Positions 33,875-42,840 of a DNA stretch of 64,000 nucleotides are shown here, one piece after another (position 1 is the first letter of the stretch; each line of letters starts with the position of its first letter). This stretch comes from Bacillus altitudinis 41KF2b. GTDB taxonomy: Bacteria; Bacillota; Bacilli; Bacillales; Bacillaceae. The stretch is taken from positions 54,883 to 118,882 of the forward strand of contig NZ_ASJC01000010.1 in assembly GCF_000691145.1 (NCBI RefSeq), read 5' to 3'. The notes below the pieces were generated by a model. It ran no database searches and was not told the DNA's origin. It saw only the letters and a program-made list of their open reading frames with translations. Both the position numbers and the translations under genes were made by a program.

Positions 33875-34030
33875 TTATTGTTTTTTGGCACGCTGATCGG
33901 CTGCTTTCATACGTGCCATCGCTTTTACGTCATTCGGATCTGCAAGTTCTTTGGAAAATTCAACATATTCGCCATCCGTCTCTTGTGCCGCAAGCTGGTG
34001 GTTGGATTTTTTGAGTTGGTCTTTTTTCAA
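33875..34030 (-). CDS. yfhD: small YfhD-family protein, 51 aa
   Basis: A TTG start at 34030 is preceded by a very strong ribosome-binding site (AGGAGGG at 34036-34042 read on the minus strand). The product reads EYVEFSKELADPNDVKAMARMKAADQRA, split by polar residues; it is charged, soluble and matches the YfhD family found between yfhC and yfhF in Bacillus. Position and sequence agree. Its function is unknown; such proteins are often abundant in sporulating cells. Confidence 0.8.
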   Translation of the reverse strand: MKKDQLKKSNHQLAAQETDGEYVEFSKELADPNDVKAMARMKAADQRAKKQ

Positions 34031-34091
34031 AGCTTTTCCCTCCTTTACAAGATCACTTTAGTTATGTGCTTGTAAAAGAGGAATATCCGTT

Positions 34092-34202
34092 TTATTTGTT
34101 TCTTTTTTCTGCTGCTCTTTCCGCTTTTTTGAATTCCTGCTGATACAGAACTTCCTGGGTTTTCTTCAGTTTTGAAGTCGGCTGGTGTTCTTTTTTCTTC
34201 AT
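34092..34202 (-). CDS. yfhE: small YfhE-family protein, 36 aa
   Basis: ATG 34202 has GAGGGGGCG about 8 nt upstream on the minus strand. The very basic product contains KKTQEVLYQQEFKKAERA, the conserved core of the YfhE family; its 36-residue length is also that of the family. It lies between yfhF and yfhD in the same direction, as in B. subtilis. Function is unknown. Confidence 0.8.
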   Translation of the reverse strand: MKKKEHQPTSKLKKTQEVLYQQEFKKAERAAEKRNK

Positions 34203-34254
34203 CAAAATCGCCCCCTCATCTCATTTTTAATAGGATGGGTGTTTTTGACAAAAA

Positions 34255-35151
34255 TTATTCCTCTGAATGCAAAATCGCTTCTTTTAGCTCAGGGTGTAAA
34301 AACTCATAAGAAGACAGCAGTGCCTTTTTCGGCAGGGCGCGCTGGCCTTCTAGAACAAGCAATGACATGTCGCCAAGTGCGGTTTTGATGACAAAGGACG
34401 GCACCTTCAGCCAGTGAGGGCGATGAAGGACAGATGCAATGGTTTGCCCCAGCTGCTTCATTTGAACAGGATTTGGAGACGTGACATTGAGTGGACCTGA
34501 TATGTGATCATGTAGAATGGCATACGCAATGAGATGTGCTACATCCTCCACGTGAACCCAAGATACCCATTGCGAGCCAGAGCCAATCGTTCCACCGGCA
34601 AGCAGCTTGTATGGCAAGGTCATAAGAGGAAGTGTGCCTTTTTCTCCTAGCACTACCCCAAAGCGTGTATAAACCGTGCGAATACCGAGCGCCTCAATTT
34701 TTTGACCTTCAGCTTCCCAAAGTTTTGACGTATAACTTAAGAAATCTGTATCGGCTGGAGGGGCCTCCTCCGTAAAATCCTCTGTCTTGGAAGTGCCGTA
34801 GATACCGACAGCACTTGCTTGAATGAGCACAGATGGTTTCGATTCCTTCGCTTCTATAATGCGTCTCACTTCTTGTGTGGATTGAATACGGCTGGAGAGA
34901 ATGCCTTTTTTTGCTTTGTCCGTCCAGCGTGTGAAAATGGATTTTCCAGCAAGGTTAATCCATACATCAATCGCAGGCAATTCATGTTCAGGCTTAGCAC
35001 CTTCTGTCAGCCACTGCACATAGTGTAAATGATTTTGTTCGGATTCCTTTGGATTTCTTGTTAAAATATATAGATGATGTCCTTCAGCTGCGAGCACCTT
35101 TGTGACGTGCTGGCCGATAAACCCGGTTCCTCCGGTAATGGCGATATTCAA
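34255..35151 (-). CDS. yfhF: NAD(P)-dependent epimerase-like protein YfhF (TIGR01777 type)
   Basis: Short-chain dehydrogenase-fold protein of 298 residues. It opens with the dinucleotide-binding motif ITGGTGFIGQHV (about 4-15) and carries the family segments INLAGKSIFTRW and ASAVGIYG with Tyr. The C-terminal region (LPKKALLSSYEFLHPEL) is that of the SDR39U1/TIGR01777 group. TTG 35151 is the likely start, with GAGGAGAAG about 8 nt upstream; the ORF upstream of it is an unlikely basic extension. It is divergent from recX. The substrate is unknown. Confidence 0.85.
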   Translation of the reverse strand: MNIAITGGTGFIGQHVTKVLAAEGHHLYILTRNPKESEQNHLHYVQWLTEGAKPEHELPAIDVWINLAGKSIFTRWTDKAKKGILSSRIQSTQEVRRIIEAKESKPSVLIQASAVGIYGTSKTEDFTEEAPPADTDFLSYTSKLWEAEGQKIEALGIRTVYTRFGVVLGEKGTLPLMTLPYKLLAGGTIGSGSQWVSWVHVEDVAHLIAYAILHDHISGPLNVTSPNPVQMKQLGQTIASVLHRPHWLKVPSFVIKTALGDMSLLVLEGQRALPKKALLSSYEFLHPELKEAILHSEE

Positions 35152-35246
35152 TTGACATCTTCTCCTCTCATATACATACCTATATCTTTCACGATTTTGA
35201 ATCAGAAGAAACATCCTGACTGTTGGAAAAAAGGAGTGATCACAGG

Positions 35247-36038
35247 ATGCCCTATATTACGAAAATCTCTGCTCAGAAAAACAATACAGAACGCGTGAAC
35301 ATCTTTCTTGATGAAAAGTACGCTTTTAGCGTTGATCTAGATGTGCTCGTCCAGCATGATTTGAAAAAGGGAAAAGAGCTGGACGAAGCCGATATCATAG
35401 AGATTCAATTCGGTGATGCAGTAAAAAAAGGATTTCAGCAGGCCGTCGATTATTTATCGTATCGGATGAGATCAGTGAAAGAAGTCACCGATTATTTGAC
35501 GAAAAAAGAAATACCAGCACCTGCTATTAGTGAAATTATACACAAATTAAAGCATTATAAGTATGTAAATGATCTTGAATTTGCAGAAGCGTATGTAAGC
35601 ACCCACCGAAAAACGAATAGCAAAGGCCCGTCAGTGCTAAAAAAAGAATTAAAGCTGAAAGGCATAGACGATGACACCATCGAACAAGCACTATCGCAAT
35701 ATCCGAATGATTTGCAGCTAGAGGAAGCAGTGAAACAAGTGCTGAAGATGGTTAAGAAAGAGAAAAACCGGTCCGCAAAAGAAATTGAACAGCGTATCAA
35801 ATTGCAGCTTCAGCGAAAAGGATTTTCATTTGATATCATTGATAAAGCCCTTCAAGAAGCCTATGATGGACAAGAAGAGGAAAAGGAAGAAGAAGCCCTT
35901 CACTATATGCTTGAGAAGGCAAAACGCAAGGTAGGATATGACGGATCATTTGAGAAAAAAATGAAAGTGAAGCAATTCCTTTACCGAAAAGGATTTGATC
36001 TTGATACAATTGATCACGTTTTAGACAAAGGGGAATGA
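35247..36038 (+). CDS. recX: recombination regulator RecX
   Basis: All-helical protein of 263 residues, close to the 264 of B. subtilis RecX (YfhG). Typical repeated three-helix motifs are present: MRSVKEVTDYLTKKEIPAPA (about 79), SKGPSVLKKELKLKGIDDDT (about 130) and RSAKEIEQRIKLQLQRKGF (about 180), with a fourth near the C-terminus. RecX binds RecA filaments and tunes strand exchange and recombination repair. ATG 35247 has AAAGGAGTGAT upstream. It is followed after 3 nt by yfhH. Confidence 0.93.
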   Translation: MPYITKISAQKNNTERVNIFLDEKYAFSVDLDVLVQHDLKKGKELDEADIIEIQFGDAVKKGFQQAVDYLSYRMRSVKEVTDYLTKKEIPAPAISEIIHKLKHYKYVNDLEFAEAYVSTHRKTNSKGPSVLKKELKLKGIDDDTIEQALSQYPNDLQLEEAVKQVLKMVKKEKNRSAKEIEQRIKLQLQRKGFSFDIIDKALQEAYDGQEEEKEEEALHYMLEKAKRKVGYDGSFEKKMKVKQFLYRKGFDLDTIDHVLDKGE

Positions 36039-36041
36039 CAG

Positions 36042-36356
36042 ATGGAAAAACGCTATAGTGAAATGACAGAATACGAATTAAAGCAGGAGATTGCCGCTCT
36101 TTCTGAAAAAGCAAGAAAGGCTGAGCAGCTAGGCATTGTGAATGAATATGCCGTGTTGGAGCGGAAAATTGACATGGCGAAAGCCTATTTATTAGATCCA
36201 GCTGCTATTCAGACCAAAACGACTTATCACATCAAAGATACAGACGAGCAGTTTTATGTGGAGTATTTAAATGGTGTTTTTGCTTGGGGCTACAGAGTTT
36301 CAGTGCCAAATAAAGAAGATGCTCTGCCGATTTCAATGCTTACGCAAAAGGACTGA
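36042..36356 (+). CDS. yfhH: YfhH family protein (DUF1811), 104 aa
   Basis: Small soluble protein with an N-terminal helical hairpin (YELKQEIAALSEKARKAEQ, about 10-28) followed by a beta barrel-like C-terminal part (FYVEYLNGVFAWGYRV, about 71-86). This matches the DUF1811 family of B. subtilis YfhH, whose function is unknown. It starts 3 nt after recX, so the two are translated from one message. Its last codons overlap the terminator hairpin. Confidence 0.9.
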   Translation: MEKRYSEMTEYELKQEIAALSEKARKAEQLGIVNEYAVLERKIDMAKAYLLDPAAIQTKTTYHIKDTDEQFYVEYLNGVFAWGYRVSVPNKEDALPISMLTQKD

Positions 36357-36380
36357 TCCCTAGAGATCAGTCCTTTTCTT
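36346..36380. terminator. bidirectional intrinsic terminator overlapping the yfhH end
   Basis: AAAAGGACTGATC (36346-36358) pairs with GATCAGTCCTTTT (36365-36377). It ends recX-yfhH and also the small gene converging from the right. Confidence 0.9.
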
Positions 36381-36553
36381 TACTTCGAACGTTGTTTACG
36401 GACGTTGTTCTGAAGTACGATGTCGTGCTGCGTTTGCTGCGTTTCTCCGTTGACCTGAGAGGCAGAATGTTTAGCATTCGCCCATGGTTGAGGGTAAGCG
36501 GTTGTTCTTAATTGAACAAAGTCTTCCATATACGATTTCCCATTTGAACTCAT
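36380..36553 (-). CDS. small YpzG-like protein, 57 aa
   Basis: ATG 36553 has AAGGGAGTG about 10 nt upstream on the minus strand. The product contains PQPWANAKHSASQVNGETQQ, which is the hallmark of YpzG-family small acid-soluble or sporulation-associated proteins (PWANAK and QVNGETQQTQ). It stands beside sspK in the same direction, consistent with a forespore role. Function is not known. Confidence 0.75.
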   Translation of the reverse strand: MSSNGKSYMEDFVQLRTTAYPQPWANAKHSASQVNGETQQTQHDIVLQNNVRKQRSK

Positions 36554-36578
36554 ATCTCAAGCACTCCCTTTGGAAAAA

Positions 36579-36728
36579 TTAGCGTTTCCCTGATGCCCTC
36601 ATACGTTCCTGTGGACGTGTATTCGTCTCACCGTTCGGCCTTTTAGACGCATAAGCATCTGTGGCCCCTGGTTCGCCTTCAAACTTGTGATTCACTTGAT
36701 TTGGAAAGCCCTTTGCTTTATTACGCAT
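36579..36728 (-). CDS. sspK: small acid-soluble spore protein K
   Basis: Protein of 49 residues, with [15 protein letters not shown] near the start and the closing [10 protein letters not shown] identical to B. subtilis SspK. ATG 36728 has GGAGGGA about 7 nt upstream on the minus strand. SspK is a minor spore-core protein made in the forespore under sigma-G or sigma-F. The place beside yfhJ matches B. subtilis. It is followed by the YpzG-like gene and may be cotranscribed. Confidence 0.92.
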   Translation of the reverse strand: MRNKAKGFPNQVNHKFEGEPGATDAYASKRPNGETNTRPQERMRASGKR

Positions 36729-36844
36729 ACTGATTCCCTCCAAACAATACAAATCATTTGCGTCTTTTGAAGACGTAAGGGTAGTATATGAAAAAAGAGA
36801 TTTTTTTAAAAAGGCACTTTCTGCTAGATGAAGGAGGAACCAGT

Positions 36845-37117
36845 ATGGAACAATATTTTGAGCGATTAACCGAACAACTAATGGAAAAAAACAATATGCT
36901 CACATATGAAGAAGCACGTACATGGGTAGAGCTCCTTTGGAGTGATTTTGAAACAACCTATGCAAAGGCTGGCCGCAAGTATAAAGGACAGGAAACGACT
37001 GAACGGATTGTCCGAGAATGGATCGAAAGCTACGGCGCTCAGCTGCATTTATTTCAAAATAAACAATCGAAGGCAAATGAGCATTTGCAACAAAACGACA
37101 AAGGGCTGCTTCATTAA
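36845..37117 (+). CDS. yfhJ: YfhJ / WVELL-family protein, 90 aa
   Basis: ATG 36845 has GAAGGAGGA about 8 nt upstream. The product contains [20 protein letters not shown], the WVELL signature of the YfhJ family, and is mostly helical with a hydrophilic tail. It is divergent from sspK, as in B. subtilis. Function is unknown. Confidence 0.88.
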   Translation: MEQYFERLTEQLMEKNNMLTYEEARTWVELLWSDFETTYAKAGRKYKGQETTERIVREWIESYGAQLHLFQNKQSKANEHLQQNDKGLLH

Positions 37118-37418
37118 AAGGGTTGCCCTTTTCACTTCTACTCATCTTTTTCAATAAACAGGAAAATATATAAATAACTAAACAATTTTATGAAACAATA
37201 CCCAGTCTGTGATCAAAATTACAGGCTTTTTACAATGGATAAACTTAAAATTACATTAAATTCATGTTGGTGAAAATCACTGGAAATAAAACTCTGATAT
37301 AATGTAACGATTAAGGATACATGAAATTTATGGATAATAAAAAAGGGTTTCGTTTTCTGACAAAAAAGGAATAATGAACATAACAGACTATGTGAAAAAA
37401 GTGAAGAGAAGGTGCGAT
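37118..37418 (+). promoter_or_regulatory. csbB promoter region
   Basis: There is no gene here. An extended -10 element (TG-N-TATAAT, TATAAT at 37298-37303) is the best vegetative promoter candidate, though its -35 is poor. A possible sigma-B-like pair (GTTTCG at 37347, GGAATA at 37368, 15-nt spacer) is one or two nucleotides too wide. B. subtilis csbB is known to use sigma-B and sigma-X; no good sigma-X site was seen. Confidence 0.35.
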
Positions 37419-38402
37419 ATGGAACGGGAACTGCTCTCTGTTATAATTCCTTCTTACAATGAAGGTGAAAACATCAGACGAATCTTTGAGGCACTCGAGG
37501 AAGAGTTTCGCGATTTTCATTATGACTTTGAAATCATCTTTGTGAATGATGGAAGCAAAGACAATACGCTTCAATACATGAGAGAGCTCTCTCACAAAAG
37601 TGCAAAAGTCAAATACATTTCCTTTTCTCGTAACTTTGGGAAAGAAGCTGCAATTTTAGCAGGTCTTGAGCATGCAAAAGGGGAAGCTGCGATCATTATG
37701 GACGCCGACCTGCAGCACCCAACGTATTTGATTCAGGATTTTGTTAGAGGCTACGAAGAAGGTTATCATCAAGTCATTGCCAAACGAAACCGTAAAGGGG
37801 ACAGCAAGCTTCGTTCTTACCTATCATCGATGTATTATAAAGTGATGAACAAGGTGGTCGAAGTGGACTTGCGTGATGGTGTAGGAGATTTCCGTTTAAT
37901 TTCCCGTCAAGCGATCGACGCATTGCTTCAGCTGAAAGAGGGAAATCGTTTTTCAAAAGGCCTTTTTTGCTGGATTGGCTTTGAAGAAAAGGTCATCTAT
38001 TATGAAAATGTGGAAAGACAGCATGGTGATACAAAATGGTCACTGAAGAAATTATTTAACTACGGGATTGATGGTGTCATTTCCTTTAACAACCGCCCGC
38101 TGCGTATTTGTTTTTATACGGGTATTTTGATCTTATTTCTCTCTTTGATTTACATCGTGGCGACCTTTATTCAAATCGTCAGAACGGGCATCATGGTACC
38201 GGGTTATTTCACTTTAATCTCAGCTGTGCTTTTCCTCGGTGGTGTCCAGCTCTTGAGTCTAGGTGTGATCGGAGAATACATTGGCCGAATTTACTATGAA
38301 ACGAAAAAGAGGCCGCATTACTTAATTCAAGAATCAAATGTCATGGAACAAGAGACAAGCTCAAAAAAACAAGACCGAGTGTTAACGCAGTTATTTAAAT
38401 AA
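37419..38402 (+). CDS. csbB: membrane-bound glycosyltransferase CsbB
   Basis: GT2-family glycosyltransferase of 327 residues, close to the 329 of B. subtilis CsbB. The cytoplasmic catalytic domain has SVIIPSYNEGENI (about 7-19), IIFVNDGSKDNT (about 42-53) and the metal-binding DADLQHP (about 96). Two C-terminal membrane helices lie at about 230-252 and 262-285. It transfers N-acetylglucosamine to undecaprenyl phosphate; YfhO, encoded next, then moves the sugar onto lipoteichoic acid outside the cell. ATG 37419 has GAAGGTG upstream. A hairpin without a T run (about 38418-38447) lies before yfhO. Confidence 0.92.
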   Translation: MERELLSVIIPSYNEGENIRRIFEALEEEFRDFHYDFEIIFVNDGSKDNTLQYMRELSHKSAKVKYISFSRNFGKEAAILAGLEHAKGEAAIIMDADLQHPTYLIQDFVRGYEEGYHQVIAKRNRKGDSKLRSYLSSMYYKVMNKVVEVDLRDGVGDFRLISRQAIDALLQLKEGNRFSKGLFCWIGFEEKVIYYENVERQHGDTKWSLKKLFNYGIDGVISFNNRPLRICFYTGILILFLSLIYIVATFIQIVRTGIMVPGYFTLISAVLFLGGVQLLSLGVIGEYIGRIYYETKKRPHYLIQESNVMEQETSSKKQDRVLTQLFK

Positions 38403-38489
38403 CGTGGAGTCAAATAACCGGCAAGCACGAATCGCTTGCTGGGTTGTTTTGTTTCAAAGAACAGTGGATCTTTTGGAGAAAGGATTTAG

Positions 38490-41084
38490 ATGATGAAACG
38501 TAGATGGATACTCATTGGAATGTGCCTCATTCTTGCTTTATTAGGACACTCCTTTTTCTTATATGAATATACGCAAGGCCGATATATGACGGGAGATGGG
38601 GATGGCATTTCGCAAATGCTCCCGTTTAAAAAGCTACTGTATGATGAATACGTCAAAGGAAACTTCTTTTATTCCTATCAATTTGGTCTAGGCGGCGGTA
38701 CATATACGCAATTAGGTTATTATTTTACAACGTCGATGGTCTTTATGGTCACAGTCGCTGTCGTCTGGCTGTTGAATGCGCTTCACCTTATACAGTCAAC
38801 AGACATTCACTTTTGGGCAAATGCTGTTATTTGGCTGAGTGTGATCAAGCTGACAGTCATTCTGTTCATCGCATATCGTGTGCTCCTTTCGATTGTGCAG
38901 CATAGGCTGGGGGCGCTGACAGGTGCCGGTATTTACGGACTGTCTATTGTGTACTTTCGGCATCAAACGTTTTGGGAGTTTTTCACCGACAGCATGATGT
39001 GGCTTCCGCTGCTTGTGCTCGGGGTTGAACGGATTTTTAAAACAGGCAAGCCGGCTTGGTTTATTGCGGCTTGCAGTCTCATGCTGATCAATAACTTTTA
39101 CTTTGCTTACATTCACTTTATCTTTTTAGCCATTTATCTCGTCTTCAGATATATGATTAAGCTCCAAAGCGAGGAGCGAGGCTGGAAGGTGTTCTGGACC
39201 CTTGCGATCTCTACGTTGTTATCGTTTGGGATCAGTGCTGCCTTTTTTATCCCGTCTGTTTACGGCTTTCTCAATAATGTAAGACCGCCGTATGAACAGG
39301 CAATTCCTTGGTTCGAGCTGCATGATCATCTGCTGTTTACAAGCAGGGTGTATTTATTGCCGGTCATCTTTCTGATTTGTCTGTTTCTCGTTCCGCTATA
39401 CCGGAACAGATGGTTTTTCATGTTCACATCGATCAGTGTTCTGCTGATCATTTTTCACTACAGTCCAAAGATGGCGAGCGTGTTTAATGGTTTTTCTGCA
39501 CCGCAGTACAGATTTGAATACATTCTTGCTTTTACAGTTGGAGCAGCCGTAGCCATCACCATCAAGCATTTCTCGCAAATGGAGTGGAAGTGGAAAAAGC
39601 GTGCGGTTTTAGGCGCTTGGATTGTATTCCTTTTCGCAGTCGCCCTTTCAGAACGAGCAAAGGGAAATATGGATGTTGTTGTATTTACCGGAATAGGACT
39701 GCTTGTGATCAGTTTGTTCTTCCTCTCGATACATGCGGGAAAACGTCTGCACCTTCGTCTCTTTTCAGCTGTGCTCATCGTTGTGAGCTTACTGACAGCA
39801 GGTGTGTATCAGCAGGGCTACTTATTTGAAAGAAGCAATATTAAGAGCGTATCAGATACGTATCTGAATAGTGAGGCGTATGCTGGACATGAGCAAATGA
39901 AGCTCATTCAGCAGATTCAAAGCCGCTCAAAAGAAGATCCGCTTGCCCGGATTGATTGGATGAACGGCGTGCGCAACAACACCCCATTATTTGAAGGCTT
40001 TCAAGGCATGAGTGCATATTCAAGTATATTGAATCAGCATCTGCTCCATTTCTACTGGAATGACCTGCAAATTGATATGGGACGGGAAAGTGTCAGCCGG
40101 TATGCAACAATGGGGGACAGGGCGAATTTATACAGTCTGACCTACGGGAAGTATTATATGAGAGACAAATCGATGTCTTTCTCACCGCCGGTTTATTTTA
40201 AGCCAATATTGGAAAGCGAACATTATGAAGTGTATGAAAATACACGCCCGCTCCCATTTGCAAGAACAACGAGTACTGTCTATTCAGAAAAGTCACTAGA
40301 GCATGCGTCAGCACTTGATAAAGAACACGCAATGTTGCAAGGTGTGATCTTAAACAAAAAAGGAAATGCTGAAATCGACCAATCGCCTGATCGAATAAAG
40401 GATACAAACATTCATACTGAACAAGCTGTATACGAAAATGGCGTGCTTGATGTATACGGGAAAACGGGCGGGCTGAATATCACCCTTCCAGATGATATCG
40501 CTCGCGTGGGGGATGTGTATGTGAGCTTTTATGTGAAGCGGACCGACCGTAACGAGGGATTTCAGTTATCTGTGGATGACTACGTCACATCACGCAAAAG
40601 CAATACGTCTATCTACAAAACAGGCGTTAATGACGTGACGATCCGAGTCCCTGCGGAAAAAATTCTTTCCATACGAGTGCCAAAAGGGACGTATGAGCTG
40701 AGTCAATTAAAGCTGTATCATGAGCCTTACCACACCCTTGCGCGGGCATATGAAAAAGAAAAACAGGATGATGGCAGCCAGCAGGTGAAGCTTAAAAATA
40801 ACCGCTTTACGATTTCTTATGAGAACAAGCGCGGCGATGATTATATGATTCTGCCTGTTCCATATGAAAAAGGCTGGGAGCTCACGGTGAACGGCCATCA
40901 AACCGATATTGAACAAGCCAATTATGCGTTTATCGGTTTTCCAATAGAAAAAGGAAAAAACGAGATCGTGCTAACCTACTATCCGCCTTATATCAGAATT
41001 CTCGCATTGATTTCATTGATCAGTTTGATCGGTGCGATCCTCTATGCACGGAGAAAACACAAGAAACACCACTTTTCAGCATAA
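38490..41084 (+). CDS. yfhO: YfhO, GlcNAc transferase for lipoteichoic acid
   Basis: Multipass membrane protein of 864 residues with around twelve helices. Most lie in the N-terminal 440 residues and one at the C-terminus (ILALISLISLIGAILYA), with an extracellular beta-rich domain between (about 450-830). This is the GT-C-like layout of B. subtilis YfhO, which uses GlcNAc-P-undecaprenol made by CsbB to glycosylate lipoteichoic acid. The motif TGDGDGISQMLPFKKLLYDEY near residue 31 carries the acidic catalytic-type residues. The start is ATG 38490 or ATG 38493; GGAGAAAGGA is upstream. Confidence 0.92.
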   Translation: MMKRRWILIGMCLILALLGHSFFLYEYTQGRYMTGDGDGISQMLPFKKLLYDEYVKGNFFYSYQFGLGGGTYTQLGYYFTTSMVFMVTVAVVWLLNALHLIQSTDIHFWANAVIWLSVIKLTVILFIAYRVLLSIVQHRLGALTGAGIYGLSIVYFRHQTFWEFFTDSMMWLPLLVLGVERIFKTGKPAWFIAACSLMLINNFYFAYIHFIFLAIYLVFRYMIKLQSEERGWKVFWTLAISTLLSFGISAAFFIPSVYGFLNNVRPPYEQAIPWFELHDHLLFTSRVYLLPVIFLICLFLVPLYRNRWFFMFTSISVLLIIFHYSPKMASVFNGFSAPQYRFEYILAFTVGAAVAITIKHFSQMEWKWKKRAVLGAWIVFLFAVALSERAKGNMDVVVFTGIGLLVISLFFLSIHAGKRLHLRLFSAVLIVVSLLTAGVYQQGYLFERSNIKSVSDTYLNSEAYAGHEQMKLIQQIQSRSKEDPLARIDWMNGVRNNTPLFEGFQGMSAYSSILNQHLLHFYWNDLQIDMGRESVSRYATMGDRANLYSLTYGKYYMRDKSMSFSPPVYFKPILESEHYEVYENTRPLPFARTTSTVYSEKSLEHASALDKEHAMLQGVILNKKGNAEIDQSPDRIKDTNIHTEQAVYENGVLDVYGKTGGLNITLPDDIARVGDVYVSFYVKRTDRNEGFQLSVDDYVTSRKSNTSIYKTGVNDVTIRVPAEKILSIRVPKGTYELSQLKLYHEPYHTLARAYEKEKQDDGSQQVKLKNNRFTISYENKRGDDYMILPVPYEKGWELTVNGHQTDIEQANYAFIGFPIEKGKNEIVLTYYPPYIRILALISLISLIGAILYARRKHKKHHFSA

Positions 41085-41099
41085 GTGGTGTTTTTTTAT
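41064..41099. terminator. bidirectional intrinsic terminator overlapping the yfhO end
   Basis: AACACCACTT pairs with AAGTGGTGTT across an 8-nt loop, followed by T residues. The left arm is in the last codons of yfhO. It also serves the convergent monooxygenase gene. Confidence 0.88.
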
Positions 41100-41107
41100 C
41101 TTTCATC

Positions 41108-42241
41108 TCATACGTAAGTTTCTTCATCCCATTCAATCGTGTATTCGTTCATTTTTTTATCAATATCGTTTTGAATACTCATGTGCTGAAATAGCGCATT
41201 CAATTCTTCTGTCCTCTTTCTTCGATCATTTTCATAATAATAGAACGCATCTCGATAATCATGATCCCTTAGCATCTTTGCTATGAGCATGGCATCTTCT
41301 AGACTATACGATGCTCCTTGACCAACAAAAGGGTTCGCCGTATGTACCGCATCACCTACAAGAACAACACGTCCTTTTGACCACACAGGAAAATCCTTTA
41401 TTTCATAGATACTTCTTGGAAAGAACATGTTAGTATGATCGATGATGTCAGAAAGGTGTTTAGGAATGTTCCAATGTTCCATTTGTTTATATAATAACTG
41501 TCGGATGGTTTCTTTATTGGCTTTCTCAAAATGTTTTGTAGGTAACTTCTCAGGACACTGAGAGAAAGCTTGCCATAAAATATTCATTTTATTTGTTGGA
41601 TGCGCTTTCCCAAAAATGAATTGAAAGTTTCCGTCATTGTAAAAATAACTTGTTGCCTCATCCAATACAAAATCCTTCACAAACGATACTCCTTGTAGTC
41701 CCCAAAAACCGCTATAGTCTAATTTAGCATTAAACGCAATAGCCTCTCTTGTTTTCGAAAAGGTTCCATCTGCTCCTATTACAATATCACCTGTTATCAC
41801 AGTTTCATCATCAAAAAGAACCTGAACGGAATGAGGCTGCTGTTTGATTGAGATTAATTTTTTGTTGTATTTCACTTCTATTCCTTGACGGTGAACTTCT
41901 TTTAAAAGTGATTTGATGATTTGGTCTCTCATGACGTTCAGTAAAGGAGCATCATAATATTTTTCACTATAATTGTGAAAGATCGCTTCTACTTCATTTT
42001 CACTGTTTATTTGCTGGATCTTCTTTATCACGGTTGCATTTGCTATCACTTCATTTTTACACCCGATTCCATCCAAAATCTTTACCCCATTCGGAGACAG
42101 TAAAAAACCTGCTCCTGTTTCTAATTCTTCATCTGACCTGCTTTCATAAATCGTACTTTCCATTCCAGCCTTTTTTAAAAATAAAGCAGTAGCCAATCCT
42201 GCTACACCACTGCCGATAATGATTACATTTTGAGATTTCAT
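41108..42241 (-). CDS. FAD-dependent monooxygenase (hydroxylase family), 377 aa
   Basis: Class A flavoprotein monooxygenase. The FAD-binding GSGVAGLATALFLKKAG (about 10-26), the DG motif VIGADGTFS (about 154) and the GD motif VVLVGDAVHTANPFVGQGA (about 278-296) are all intact. Such enzymes hydroxylate aromatic or polyketide-like substrates with NAD(P)H. ATG 42241 is about 7 nt after GGGGAGG; ATG 42244 directly precedes it. A near-perfect palindrome of TetR-operator type lies 20-40 nt upstream, yet no TetR gene is adjacent. It is the first gene of the accessory block between yfhO and yfhP. Confidence 0.88.
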   Translation of the reverse strand: MKSQNVIIIGSGVAGLATALFLKKAGMESTIYESRSDEELETGAGFLLSPNGVKILDGIGCKNEVIANATVIKKIQQINSENEVEAIFHNYSEKYYDAPLLNVMRDQIIKSLLKEVHRQGIEVKYNKKLISIKQQPHSVQVLFDDETVITGDIVIGADGTFSKTREAIAFNAKLDYSGFWGLQGVSFVKDFVLDEATSYFYNDGNFQFIFGKAHPTNKMNILWQAFSQCPEKLPTKHFEKANKETIRQLLYKQMEHWNIPKHLSDIIDHTNMFFPRSIYEIKDFPVWSKGRVVLVGDAVHTANPFVGQGASYSLEDAMLIAKMLRDHDYRDAFYYYENDRRKRTEELNALFQHMSIQNDIDKKMNEYTIEWDEETYV

Positions 42242-42261
42242 CATTTTTCCTCCCCTTTTAT

Positions 42262-42279
42262 AAACAGACCGGTCGGTTT
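42262..42279. promoter_or_regulatory. TetR-type operator palindrome before the monooxygenase
   Basis: AAACAGACCGGTCGGTTT is an 18-nt dyad with a single imperfect position pair. GACCGGTC cores of this form are bound by LmrA/YxaF/QacR-type TetR repressors. It lies 18 nt upstream of the monooxygenase start. Confidence 0.6.
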
Positions 42280-42439
42280 ATTTTAGTGCAAAAAAATAAG
42301 CTTTTTCATATAGGACAGCGTATCACAATTCCCCCTTTTCATTTGGAAATTAAAGTATATGATAATATGTTATAAATGATTTCGCAAGGATGAAACAAAC
42401 CAATTTCTGATAAAACAAACATGAAGGGGATAATAAAAC

Positions 42440-42836
42440 ATGAATAAAGACACCGTGATAAAACACTATCAACACTCCATTGAATGGGTACAGTCGCTAA
42501 CGGAATTAACAGACAAAGAGTGGCGCAGCGCCATCGCTGAGGGAAAATGGAGCATTGCTGAGATCATCGCACATTTCGTTCCGTGGGATGAATTTATTTT
42601 ACACGATCGCCTAAAGAGCAAGAAAGGAAGAGAGAAGCGAGACGATCGGGCGGTTTATTGCTGTTAGAACAGAATTGCTTCAAGAAATGAAGAAAATCGA
42701 AACATCTCGCTGGACTACACCCTTTCTGATCGGTCAAACCGAGCTGACGTTATTAAGTTATTTTCAAGGTTTAATTAAACATGATCTCCATCATATGGAG
42801 CAGATTAAAAAAGTACTCTCTACAGAAAGACGATAG
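42440..42836 (+). pseudogene. broken DinB/DfsB-like protein gene
   Basis: The first reading frame (42440-42667) gives the N-terminal half of a DinB-like protein (IEWVQSLTELTDKEW, SIAEIIAHFVPWDEFIL) and ends in a short unrelated tail. The C-terminal half continues in another frame from about 42652 to the stop at 42834-42836 (VRTELLQEMKKIETSRW, then LIKHDLHHMEQIKKVL). The joint lacks about 25-35 residues expected between the halves, so a deletion that also shifted the frame best explains it. The N-terminal fragment has a fair start (AAGGGGAT upstream of ATG 42440). The intact gene would have encoded a metal-binding four-helix bundle protein. Confidence 0.75.
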
Positions 42837-42840
42837 AGCG

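Noticed and set aside
35836..36114. 92-codon minus-strand frame opposite recX-yfhH
   Set aside because: It is wholly opposite two well-supported genes and has no ribosome-binding site.
37347..37373. Sigma-B promoter for csbB (GTTTCG...GGAATA)
   Set aside because: The spacer of 15 nt and the mismatches make it weak; kept only as a possibility in the csbB promoter entry.
39458..39829. Open frames on both strands inside yfhO
   Set aside because: Shadow frames in a long real gene, with no start signals and no protein-like features.
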